Source: Cryptomeria japonica (taxonomy: Eukaryota > Streptophyta > Pinopsida > Cupressales > Cupressaceae). From it: DNA of 64,000 nucleotides. The position numbers and the translations under genes are program-made. Of this stretch, positions 23,306-33,837 are shown in pieces; positions within the stretch are counted from its first letter, which is position 1, and each line of letters opens with the position of its first letter. Under the pieces are notes generated by a model. That model did not search any database, was not told where the DNA came from, and was given only the letters and a program-made list of their open reading frames with translations. The stretch covers positions 104,458,796-104,522,795 of the forward strand of contig NC_081412.1 of NCBI RefSeq assembly GCF_030272615.1. The letters run 5' to 3'.

Positions 23306-25476
23306 TCATCTATCACAAGGAGAGCAACATACCCTCCTTGTTTTGACATGGGAAGAAAATTTCTCTGCAATGGTGGATTGAATACCAATAGTAATCTCCT
23401 CCTTGACTTTAGCCAATTTTGATTTTCGACCCATCTTCTTAGGAGTTTTAACAATAGGGGGGAAACAGAAGGAGATTGCTCCAAGGCTAGCTTCTGAGAG
23501 AAATCAAATCCATACACATTAGAAACAGTTGAAGAAGGACTATCAATAAGATTCACATCGACACCTTCAACTGAATTTGACTAAGAAGAGGAAACATGAC
23601 AACCATCATGGACAGGCCCCAAAGAGGCAGAAGCAGAAGAAAAAGAAAATTCAGAAAATTCCTTTGCAACAATCTCATCAAATAGATCAAAAGAAATAGA
23701 AAATAAAATATCTGAGGCAATAAGCTGAATCTTCTCTTTAGAAATGGAAAGAGAAGAAGGAGACCTTGGAATGGGAAAAAAAGAATCACTATTAAAAATC
23801 AAACTATGAACAATTTTGGTATCATCCGCCAGACCCACAAAAGAAGAATGAAGAGAAGAATTAACAGAGCAATGATTTGTGCAACCATTCAAAGGTAACA
23901 ACAATTTTGGAAATGGAACTGAAGGACAAAAAATTTGAAAAAAAACTCACAGAGGAGAATAGAAAAGGTTCAAAACGAAATTCAGAAGACTAATAATCCT
24001 TGAAAGGACTAGGAAGAAACTTATCAGAACAAAACTGACGAATGGTAGACAAAACAAAGAAGAACACGACCAAAGAGTAGAGAAAAGTAAAATCCATCAG
24101 AGGCACATCACATATTGTATATCCAGAAAAAAGAATGAGAGATGCAACAAAAAGAGGTAAAGGAGCAGAACCCTTAACATTATGATCCTTTAAAGATTGA
24201 CGATCCTTACTTTTAAAAAGGGAACATTGGCGAAAATCAGAGGAAAAATATGAACAAACTTATAAAGGTGCATCAAGATCACCACAACATTGAGAGGTGA
24301 AATGCCCAAGTAATAAAGCACAAGAATGAATAGCGATCGAATCTTGAATCACCACAGGCTAAATTCATGCACCATATTTGGAGAAAATAGTAATCTCAGA
24401 GGGAATGGGTTTAGATAGATTTAATAACAAACAAACCCTAACCAGAAGATGAGGTCATTCAAAGGAACTAAATCATGCTTAATAAAAATGCCCAATTTGT
24501 TTGCTAAGATTTCAACCATATACATATCATGATACTCCAAAGGAAGACCCGGGAAAGTTACCCAGAAGGGCATAAACTGTGGCTTCGCCGATTGAATCAA
24601 AATGAGGAGACCAAGCATAGGTAAAAATTCCTATTCCAAAACAAAACCACCCTTTAAATCTATGCACACAATCCCTATACTTTCATAATCAAAAATCATA
24701 GTGAAATATAGAGAATCTTTATCAAATAGAACTAAATCCTTCATACCATCCCAATTAGACTTTGCCCATGTTAACAGTTTACCAAAAGAAACTGGAGAAA
24801 GAAGCTTACCAATGAGGGCAGTAGAACGCAATAACTTCACAAATTCCTGAATCATGTAATCGGGGAATATAACCTTATACTACACAGAAGAATGAGGATT
24901 ACCCCTTATCGAATTGGAAAATGCAGAGGGAGAGTTATGGGGAAGTGGATTTGGATGGAAGGGAGCTCATTTAGCAACATGAATGTCATTCGGGGAAGAA
25001 AGGAAGTGAGGGTTCGAAACCAAAGTGTTATTTGGCCAGGTGACATAAGATGGGAGGAAAGGATTACAATCTTGGGAGGGAGATTCAGAAGAATCTAATG
25101 GGGAAAAACCATCATAGATGTTGAATGGTAGTTGAGGTGAAACATATCTATGCTTCCTAGGTTTTCTAGAACCAAAAAAGGAATGAAAATGCTTAAAAGG
25201 AGTCTTTGGGTGATCAACAAGATGAGGACCCATAATGCCTTGAAATATTAATGCCTTGGGAATAGAAGATTTATAATAAGAATGCAGAGTTTTTGGAATA
25301 GAATTACCTATAAATTTGTGAAAATATGACGAAGCCGACAGGAATTTGTTATAAGCCAAGTCACGCCAACGACCATCCTTGACAACCCATTGAGGAGAAT
25401 GATTAGAAGTTTGTAGTTGAGCCAAATCATGATCGTCAAATGGCACATTTTCCCATCACATCTTCCTGTTTGCCAT
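23306..25476 (-). pseudogene. LINE-1 ORF1 (Gag-like, DUF4283-type)
   Basis: Frame from ATG 25476 (MANRKM, then a TGA) down to about 23306. The region around 24420-24620 reads FWVTFPGLPLEYHD, the conserved segment of the DUF4283/Gag-like ORF1 of plant L1 LINEs. No intact zinc knuckle was found. There are several in-frame stops, and a frameshift around 23450 moves the basic C-terminal part into another frame. In that frame the stop TGA (23308-23306) overlaps the ORF2 start ATG (23309-23307) as ATGA. It would have been an RNA-binding partner of the ORF2 protein. Confidence 0.72.
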
Positions 25477-25952
25477 TCCTAGGGGTTTCTTCAAATATCC
25501 ATGGATGCCATCACCATCTGCCATCCTCTGTGTGTCCTTGTGATCTATATTGGATGCGTAGTTTCCATTGCTTAAGCAATCCATGGCTGTTCTAAACAAT
25601 TATTTTAAACCACATGAGAACATGCTTGCTTAATTGTAAAATAAATATAGGATCCAAATTTCGAAAGTGATAGCTGAACATTCTAACTTTTTAATAATTT
25701 GCATGTAGATGTAGAGATTATTAACATGAGACTAATGTTATTTTGATTCACAGATTCCAGAGGAGCCACAGAAATAGAGTGGGTGTCCCGTGTCTATTTT
25801 GATGATTAACAGTCTCATTTGGATATAATTTTATTGAAAACTTGGTGCAAATATAGAAGCCTACAACATGGGAAGCCTGTGGGGAAGCCTGTGGGGAAGC
25901 CTAGGCCATGACCACTAAAGACCACCCATTTGTTCTGTTATTTTTTTATCAA
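25477..25952. other. Unassigned DNA between LINE-1 and the Gag-only element
   Basis: No open frame or recognised repeat other than a short 12-bp tandem (GGAAGCCTGTGG, three copies, 25870-25906). It may contain the LINE-1 5' UTR and the older host sequence. Confidence 0.4.
25870..25906. repeat. 12-bp minisatellite, three units
   Basis: GGAAGCCTGTGG repeated at 25871, 25883 and 25895, the last unit diverged after GGAAGCCT. Confidence 0.7.
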
Positions 25953-26893
25953 TGAATTTGTGCACCTGGATCTGGCTATAATATGTCGAGATGAAGTTGC
26001 CCTATAAATTTGGGGAAAAGTTGTCAGGACCTTGCTAAAAGTGTCCACGGTCCTCCAAAAAATCTGCAAAATGAAAAGGGTTTTTCTGCCTTTGCAAATG
26101 GATTCTCAATCTGCAAACACAGCTATGCACCTACAACGTATACACAAAAAAGAGAGGAAAAGGAGTTGGGATTGGGGGTTTGCCTTCAGGATCAAACCCT
26201 AGTTTTGGAATTAACCAAATGATGCAAGAAAGTACTTGCAAGTAAATGTAAATGAAAGATTGAAATGTAAGTCACCTCAAGGGAGGTTGTAGATACAATA
26301 TAGATATATTTTCTTGTATTGAATTGAATGTTGAAAGGGATCTCCTCTTCAATGGTTGAATCCTTGACTTGAATGCAACACCTAGCCTTGAAGGGAGACT
26401 TGAGAATGCTCAATGCTGGAAATGAATAATTGAATGCTCTTGAATGCTTGAATGTGTGATCTCATGTATTCCCACTTTATTGAACTTATGAAAATGGGAG
26501 GGAGAATGTGACTTATATACTCATCAATTAGGGTTAAGTGATTGATTTTTCATCACATGCCAACACAAGGAAGGTTTTTATCTCTCAATGCAAAGTCCAA
26601 TGTAGAGATAGGACTGAGGGGGCCCCAAAATAGGGCAAGGACAAGGGCACCACACCCCTATCCTAGGAGGACAGGGGTGTGTACAAGGGCACCATTCCCC
26701 TGTCCTAGGAGGATAGGAGAACCATGCCCCTATCCTGCCCTTGTCTCAGGACAAGAAGCAGGTTCAGGCAATGCAAAGGGTATAACAAGGTAGTTTCTGG
26801 GGTTGAGCAAGTCTCGGGTCTCCGATCATGATTAGAGATTTGAATTGCCAACATGAAGACCTTGATGTGGTTACAAATTGCAAGGGTTGCAAT
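25953..26893 (-). repeat. 3' LTR of Gag-only element, truncated
   Basis: Matches 57664-58565 from the block GTGCACCTGGATCTGGCTA on, including the GGGGGCCCCAAAATAG segment and GGTTGAGCAAGTCT. The roughly 290 bp that the other copy has between 57372 and 57663 is absent, and the outer TGTAGTGTCATG start is also missing or diverged. The repeated C-rich stretch CCCCTATCCTAGG occurs more often here than in the other copy. Confidence 0.7.
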
Positions 26894-27655
26894 TTATTTA
26901 GCTCCCACTTTAGTGGGAGTATAAGTGTATTCCAATGTTGGTGATAAAGTACAAGGAAACAAGACTGAAAGACTTCTACTATGTCAAGGAGGCAAGATGC
27001 ACCAAGCCCCCAGTGGACTTAGGATCTTATGATATCAATTGATAAAGTAAAAGGGAAGATCAAGAAATGAAAACCATGACTACAAGTAGAAAGGTTCCCC
27101 TCACCACGAGTCACTAAAAAGAAGATACCAAAATTATGAAGCAAAGCCAAAGAAAATATGAGCGGAGTGTATGCCCCCATGTTAAAGTGATTGCATGCAC
27201 CTTATCAAGAGAGATTTATTTAAGGTAGGATATACCCAAGAGAGGGAAGAGAGAGGGAGAACGTTATTGCAAGGATTTAGCCCCTAGTCAAGGAATAAAC
27301 CCAAGGATAATGAACACAAAACACAAAACATGAGGTAGTTTCCCTTTCCTTAGGGTCAGTATGTTGTATGATAACTCATGTAGATTATATGTGTATGTAT
27401 GTGTGCATATAATAATTGCCATCCCCGAAAAAAGGACACTACCTAATAAGGAAGGGAAGAGAGCATGTCTTTCGAGTCAACATGAAAGAAACCAAAAGAG
27501 ATGTCAATTCTTTGCATCATCCTCAAGTAGACATTGAGGAAAAAATAGAACAAGGATACACATAGAAGAATAGTCGTGAAAGAACAAGAAAGGAGAGAGA
27601 GAGAAGATCTACATTGCTAATATTGCTAATCTAGCATGACATCCGCCTCTCATTC
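26894..27655 (-). other. 3' internal region of Gag-only element, non-coding
   Basis: On the minus strand this follows the last stop of the protease-like frame and leads to the 3' LTR. No domain is recognised. A possible PPT is AAAGTGGGAGC on the minus strand near 26905-26920. Confidence 0.5.
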
Positions 27656-29056
27656 TTACTGATCACTATTTAGGGAGGGCAAGCAAGATGCTAGAGGAAT
27701 GACATTGAGCACAACAGATAGAGCTATCACAAGACCCAAACAAGGACTATGCTCATGTGATAACTCACTTTGTTCAGATCTAGGAGCTAGGATTAGGGTT
27801 TGTGAAAATTCAGTTGATAAATGCTTGCCCACATTAACATATTCATAAACATTATCAGAAGCATGAGGAGTTGTTTTGCCATTATGAATAACATTTTCAC
27901 TAATTTCTTCATCAAGAATTATAGAGAGAGGAACATGAACATGAATAGGAGTAAAACCATCATATGTTTTGTGCAATTTATGATTTGGAGATGTGGGTTC
28001 AACATATTTCTTAGGAGAAAATGGAATCATATCAACTATTGGAGTCTTGGGAGATTGAATGGTTTGAGGAATATCTTCATGAGCTTGAGCACGACACCTT
28101 CATCGATGGTCTCTCACACAATGATTTCGTCAAGTCTTAGGAGAAGATTGAGAAAGAGGAAAAATATTTATAAAAGGATGAATGATATCCTCTTTTATAG
28201 TTGAAGTTTTAGGTTGAGGTCTTTTAGGTTGGAAAAGAGGAGAGGTGGGCCCCTTCTCTCTATAAGAGAAAGGAGGTGGAACAAGACCATATAAAGGAAC
28301 AATATTAGGTGTAGGAAAGAGACCAGGTCCATCATGAGGAGGTAGCATAGGTCTAACCTTAGGATGAATATTGTTGTTCTTTTCAGAAGAAGACATAGTC
28401 ACATCCATAGGAATAGGTTGATGATTTTCCTTAGGAGGAAGATTAGTCCTATCCATTAGGGGAAGGATTTCATATTCAAGAAGGATGGGAATGTCAATTA
28501 TTCAGGCTCTAGGTTGAATAAAGGTTAAGATCATATCGTTATTCTATTTTTAATAAGATTGAAAAAGAGCATCGCTCCTTTGTGGAAGAGATTGAAATTG
28601 CCTAGGCCAAAAGAGATCAATAGGAACACTAGGGATTCTTTCGGATGGACGAAATAAGCTATGGTTCATGGTTATGATTTCTCCATTATGGGGGAATTTC
28701 AAACACTTATGAATTGGAGAAGAAATAACCTTCATGGAAGATAGCCAGGGGTAGCCCAACTTCACACGGAATTGCTTGGAAGAAGGAATGGTAGCAAAGT
28801 TGACATCCATAGATTTAGTGTGACTTTCAACAAGAAGGGTGATAGAACCAATGGTAGGACACGAGAATCCATCAAATAACTTCACAACCACATTAGAGTC
28901 GTCATAGATAGTTTTATGCAATTGTAAAGTGAAGAGATATTTCTCAGTGATAACATTAACCATGCAAGAAGGATGGACATGAGAACCACAACAAGGTATG
29001 TTTTTAACCTTCTCAACTATGTATAAAGGCCCATCGGGTGCCCTAATGGTCTCTAA
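27656..29056 (-). pseudogene. Protease-like C-terminal part of Gag-only polyprotein
   Basis: Minus-strand frame continuing the gag of 56252-54106 across the insertion. It starts at ETIRAPDGPLYIVEKV and includes IPSSKQFRVKLGYPWLSSM and IHKCLKFPHNGEI (about 28800-28660), which resemble the retropepsin flap and C-terminal region of Tat-type Gypsy elements (the usual ...LLGRPWL... LH..LKF signature). I see no DTG/DSG/DSA catalytic triad upstream of it. A proline-rich region (about 28460-28130) and a tail to 27656 follow, with stops near 28548, 28500 and 28130. It is probably a structural or remnant protease domain. Confidence 0.65.
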
Positions 29057-29181
29057 CGTAGTCAAGGAAGGGAGATCTAATAAAGGACAACCAAACCTTG
29101 TAGCTAAACACATAAACCATGCAAAGCATACTAGTAATTGGTAACAAGGTGCCAGAACCAATAGGAAGAACAATCGGTAAC
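29057..29181 (-). repeat. D 3' LTR, left fragment
   Basis: Matches 52035-52062 plus 53274-53330, including AACACATAAACCATGCAAAG. It ends where the A/B array begins (TGTTATAATCC at 29182). Confidence 0.7.
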
Positions 29182-29269
29182 TGTTATAATCCAAGAACAT
29201 TAAGAGGGGGGGTGAATCAGTGTTCTAATGGTAATATAAAATTTTACCTTATTGTAACATACACATAAA
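29182..29269 (-). repeat. LTR1 of A, outer 88 bp
   Basis: TGTTATAATCCAAGAACA onward matches the first bases of LTR2 (47306) and LTR3 (50857). It ends with AACATACACATAAA, the left copy of the LINE-2 target duplication; the LTR continues at 43843. Confidence 0.85.
29256..29269 (+). other. LINE-2 target-site duplication, left copy
   Basis: AACATACACATAAA, 14 bp, repeated perfectly at 43829-43842. The intact LTR2 and LTR3 have one copy of this sequence at the same place, which proves the empty site. Confidence 0.9.
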
Positions 29270-29293
29270 CCAAAAAATATTTTGGGTGGAACC

Positions 29294-31048
29294 ATGGGAG
29301 AAGGAGAAGGAAGCGGCAATGGGAGAATTCAAAATTCAAATTCTCTGCAAGGTGAGAACTCTGGTTCCAATGGTGGGAGCGGCTAGATCAATGTAGCTGG
29401 TCCCATAGGAGAGAAGGATAAGCCTCTAGACATTCCAAAAGTTGTTGCCATTCCGCAGACTGGTGGTACTCTGCCAGAGGAGACAGTGGGTTCCTCTAGG
29501 CTCTTGGGGGAAGGGTCCAGCGGGGGGCCCATCCCACGTGACGACTCTGAGGAGAGTGGAAAAGAAACAAAAAAATGGTCTTCCCTCTTTGGAACTAGAC
29601 TAACTGGTAAATCCTCACTTCCTCCTATTAAGAATATTTCTGATCCTTCTGGTGGAAAGTTCATTATCTCTATCCTTGATCTGGTTTTGGATCACAATAT
29701 AAATAGTATGTTGAATTCCTTGGTAGGTAAATTTATGGGCTCGCATCCTAATATTGAAGTTGTTAAGGCTTATGTCAAACAAAAATGGGCCCTTAAGGGT
29801 AATGTAGAAATTTTGGCCTTACCTAAAGGCCTTCTATCTTTTACTTTTTCATGCGAAGAAGATAAACTTAGGATTCTTTGTGGGAGTCCCTGGTTGGTAG
29901 GGAAGACAACCTTGGTTCTTTGAAAATGGCAACCGAATCTAAATATGAATGACTCTCTCTTGGCACAAGTTCTAGTTTGGGTAAAGCTACCAGGCTTGCC
30001 TCTTGAATATTGGGCAGAAAGCATCTTCTCTGGAATTACAAACTCCTTTGGTGAACTGCTTTCTATAGACCTAGTAAAAGCCTCAAAAAGGAGGCTCACT
30101 CATGTTGGGTTTTGCGTAGGGATAGCCCATAATGCAGATATGCCGAAACAGATAGATTTAGTATCAAAGCTAGGAACATGGAAGCAACATATTGAATATG
30201 AATCTATTCCCTTTGCCTGCTACCATTGTAAAAAAGCAGGTCACTAGGAAAAATCTTGTCCAATCAAACCGAAGGTAGAATCCAAGCAGCAAAATCCCCA
30301 TATTGAAAACTAAAGGGCGCTAGAAAAAATGGTATGGCAACTTAAAAACACAGAGAATAAAGAAGAAAACTCAAATCATTTTAACCCTTTGGGGGAGAAG
30401 AAGGAAGTTCCCTTAGCTTCTATCTCTAGTCCCTTAACCCAGGAAGCATTGAGAAACAATTCAACCAAAGCCAACATTCTGGTTACTTCTCAAATAGGGG
30501 AGCTGAAAGATCAGACTAATTACCCAAATGATATAACTGAACTGGTAGCTGACACTTTTGAGGGAAAGGAACTGTAAGAGAAATATGATCAACCGGAGGA
30601 AGGAGAGATCCCTGACTTCCAAGAAGAAAAGACTGACTCCTCTCTGCTCATGCCTAGTCTTGAAATACAAGAAGCCCAAAAATGTGCAATTTTGAGTCTG
30701 AACCTCTCGGACTCAGACCAGGGCTCAAAAATAGATAATAGTGATTCAAATGCTTCCAGAACCCCTAATTGGGGTAATGAAGAAGAAATTTCCAAAATCC
30801 TTAGCAATCCGGAAGTGGCTCTTGAGATAGATGCTGAGTGGAAAATACCAAAGCATAGAAATAAGAAAGGAACTACTCCCTTGACTTCTCTTCTAAGGAA
30901 ATCTAGCAGAATAGCTCAAGTTGATGTCGGGTATATCTCCTCTTCCCCAGGTCAACCCTCTAACCATATAGTCAAAAATAAAGAGGTCAGCAAGAACATT
31001 GCAGATGGAACCTAGAAGACTCTTAAGGAGTTAGGAATTGGTAAGTAA
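29294..31048 (+). pseudogene. LINE-2 ORF1 (Gag-like, DUF4283 plus one zinc knuckle)
   Basis: 584 codons from ATG 29294 to TAA 31046-31048, all in one frame with premature stops near 29921, 30245, 30311 and 30575, among others. About residues 100-300 include WVKLPGLPLEYWAESI (about 29973), the conserved DUF4283-type segment. One CCHC-like knuckle CYHCKKAGH...SC lies at about 30220-30260 and now has a stop after GH. The C-terminal third is acidic and Ser-rich. It would coat LINE RNA. ORF2 begins 2 bp after the stop codon, which suggests translation coupling or reinitiation. Confidence 0.82.
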
Positions 31049-32885
31049 CTATGAAGATTATTTCCTGGAATATTAGGGGACTCAATAATCCCCATAAGCA
31101 TGATATCATTAGGAATATTATAAGGGATAGTAAACCTAATATTTTTCTAATTCAAGAAGCCAAAATGAGTAAAGAAAAAGTTGAATCATTCAAGTTTTTC
31201 AAAAATGGAAATGTTAGTGGCGACAGTTCTGAATGTGCTTCAGGAGGCATAGCTACCATTTGGAACCTTAATTCTGTCAAAGGTCATGTTATTATTTAGG
31301 ATAATAATTTCTCTTGTATCAAATTTGAGCATTTAAAAGATGGTACTTCATGGTTTCTCACCAACATTTATGCTCCCAACACTTTGAAGGCCAGAAATTC
31401 CTTCTCGAAAAAACTTATTCAAGCTAGGGACAACTTCAGAAATCTTAGTTGGCTGGTTATGGGAGACTTCAATACTCCTTTGAGAGAGGAGGAAAAATAT
31501 GGAGGAAGCCCCCCTTAGCTAGATAGTAGGTTGGCCCTTATGGATTTCATTAATTCTCAGGCTCTCAATGACTTAGAAATTCAGGGATGCAATTATACTT
31601 GGACAAATAGGAGAACTGGTAATGATCTTATCTGAGTTTGTCTTGATAGGACTCTCATCTCTGATGGTTGGTATAGTCATTATTTATTTTCTCTGTCACC
31701 CCACATTCGGGTTGGATCAGATCACTTTCCTATCACTTTCATTGCTGAATCCATTAATAGAAGGAGAAACTTCCCCTTCAAATTTGAAAAAATGTGGACC
31801 CTTCACCCAGACATCAAAAGTAATATCCAGAAATGGTGGAGCATCCAAGTTGAGGGAATTGTTATGTATAGAGTTGTTAAGAAGCTTAAAAGTGTAAAGG
31901 ATAACATAAAACTCTAGAATAAATCTAGCTTTGGGAACATTTTTGAGGCCAAACGCAAAGTCCAGGAAGAATTTAAAGAAATACAGGCTCAAATCGAGAA
32001 AGATGGTTTTAGTATTGTGTCCATTGCTAATGAAAATGAGACTCTAAAAAAATACCATGATATCATTGCCAAAGAGGAAACCTTCTGGAAGCAGAGATCT
32101 AGATGCATTTGGCTTAAGGAAGGAGATAGGAACACAAGATTCTTCCATATGTCAAGGATCAAGCATAAAGAAGTTAATAGGGTTACCAAACTAGTGGTGG
32201 ATAATGGGGAAATGATCAAGGAGGATGAAATTAGGAATGAAGCTAAAAGGTTTTTCTCAGAACTACTAAAGAGGGATCACAGTTTGGATGCTGAAGCTCA
32301 ATCTTCTTTTCTTCATAACATTTCTTGTCTCATTGATGAATAAAAGAACGCCTCCCTTTCTTCCATTCCTTCGATTTTGGAAATTAAAAATGTTGTCTTC
32401 TCCTTCGATGGTAACAAAGTGCCTGGCCCGAATGGTTTCCCCATGTTCTTTTTTCAAGATTTTTGGAATATTGTCGGGAAAGATGTTTCCAATGGGGTTA
32501 AGGAATTTTTTGGGGCTAGAAAACTTTTGAAAGAAATCAATGGTACTTTTATTGCTCTCATTCCCAAAACTCAAGGTGCTGACTCTATGGACAAATTTAG
32601 ACCTATCAGTCTTTGCAATTCTTTTTATAAGATTATCTCTAAGGTTCTAACTTCCAGATTTTTGTCTGTCCTGCTTGCTCTTATTAATCATCAGCAAAAT
32701 GGATTTGTCCCTGGATGAAAATTCTTGACTCTTTTATAACTATCCATGAGAACATCTACTCTCTTGTTAAAGCTAAGAAGCAAGATCTCATCCTCAAGCA
32801 TTATCTCTCCAAAGCCTACGACAGGGTTGACTGGTCATTTCTCATGAAGGTTCTATGTCTTTTGGTTTCTCCTCCAGAGTTTTGG

Positions 32886-33668
32886 TGTTAGGATTCCCTC
32901 AGATACTAAGAGGGGGGTGAATCAATATCTAACCGGTATATAGAATTTCTTAACTTAAAACATGTAGAGCATATTATAACAGTGTACCAATTGCAAGAAA
33001 TAATGTAATAAACAAAATTAACAACCACCACATTAAAAACACACCATAACACAATGATTTAATGAGGAAACCCGATGTGGGAAAAAGCTCAGTGGGATTT
33101 GTGACCCACAATATTCACTTACTGGTCAATAAGAGAATATTACCTACAAGAGGGGCATGCACATGCAGGAAGGCCAACTACCTAGAGCTCACTACTCAAT
33201 GAGAAGTCTCACTGACTTACAATGATGGATTATACAAATCCAATATCTTGTACTACTTCAAAATAGCATCTATAATGCCAGATCTAGTACCGGTTACTGC
33301 TCTACTTCTTACATAAACCCTTAACTTATATTTCGCATAATAGGTCTGCCTAATATTTCTTCCTTTTCTTACTTTCTTCTTACTTACAAAATGTCTACAA
33401 TGATCTCTCTTATATATAAGAGTCATTTTACAATTTTCCAAGTCGGCTTACCAAGTTTTTACAATAATAAACAGAATATAATATATCAAAAATCCTATCG
33501 GCCTCTGTATCAGTATGCTTCCTTTTTCTGTGCTGGTGACGACGGTCTGAGTGTGATCTGTTAATGTCGATGTAATACCTTGCTGGTGCCATAGGATTGT
33601 AAGGTTGCCATCAATGACAAAACCTTCAATCACCTACAATATCTCATTGGAGTGTGCATATGACAACA
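32886..33668 (-). repeat. Element C 3' LTR
   Basis: Plus-strand TGTTAGGATTCCCTC at the left end and CATATGACAACA at the right. Shares long stretches with 38646-39411. Confidence 0.9.
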
Positions 33669-33682
33669 ATCTACCCCTTTGG
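33669..33682 (-). other. Element C polypurine tract
   Basis: Minus strand CCAAAGGGGTAGAT directly before the 3' LTR. A second similar tract, GATGCCAAAGGGGGAGTAG, lies about 160 bp upstream on the minus strand near 33827-33850. Confidence 0.75.
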
Positions 33683-33837
33683 CATTGATGGCAACACTCA
33701 TGAGAAAATTCAAAAGTGTATCCAAAACTATAATCCAAAAATATGTTACCAAAAATGTGTTACAAAAAAAAGATATGCTCCCCCTGAGTAGGTAATTCTT
33801 CTGCCAGTTATTCTTCTTATTTTCTCATACTACTACT

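Larger units (their letters stand above)
13288..23309 (-). pseudogene. LINE-1 ORF2: endonuclease-reverse transcriptase, interrupted
   Basis: Starts ATG 23309 (MRILSWNVRHLNS). AP-endonuclease motifs: SWNVR, LLQESKL (about 23200), GDFN (about 22905) and SDHFP (about 22630). A linker about 22430-22140 (CLKEGDRNTAFF) follows, then RT with KLDMMKAYDK (about 21740) and FADDTLLF (about 21420-21440). The Copia insertion separates SSQQI from the SPHKSKIF continuation at about 14550. The RT thumb (YLGIPFF, about 14450) and the zf-RVT region (SCILCGKALEDVNHLF, about 13400) complete the visible part. After subtracting the insertion plus its duplication the frame is unbroken; only in-frame stops interrupt it. 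RNase H is lost beyond 13288. The protein would nick target DNA and prime reverse transcription; this copy is dead. Confidence 0.88.
13282..25476 (-). mobile_element. LINE-1: L1-like LINE, split by Copia and cut by E
   Basis: Minus-strand non-LTR retrotransposon. ORF1 (Gag-like) is at 25476-23306 and ORF2 (endonuclease, RT, zf-RVT) from 23309 down to about 13288. A Copia element (14558-21333) lies inside the RT domain with an approximate 5-bp duplication (ATCTA/ATCTG). The 3' end, including any RNase H and poly(A) tail, is missing because E's LTR starts at 13281. The 5' end near 25480-25500 is not defined by a target duplication that I can see. Confidence 0.85.

Noticed and set aside
27821-28204. 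Plus-strand 127-codon ORF
   Set aside because: Antisense shadow of the Gag-only polyprotein tail, which is in a consistent minus-strand frame.
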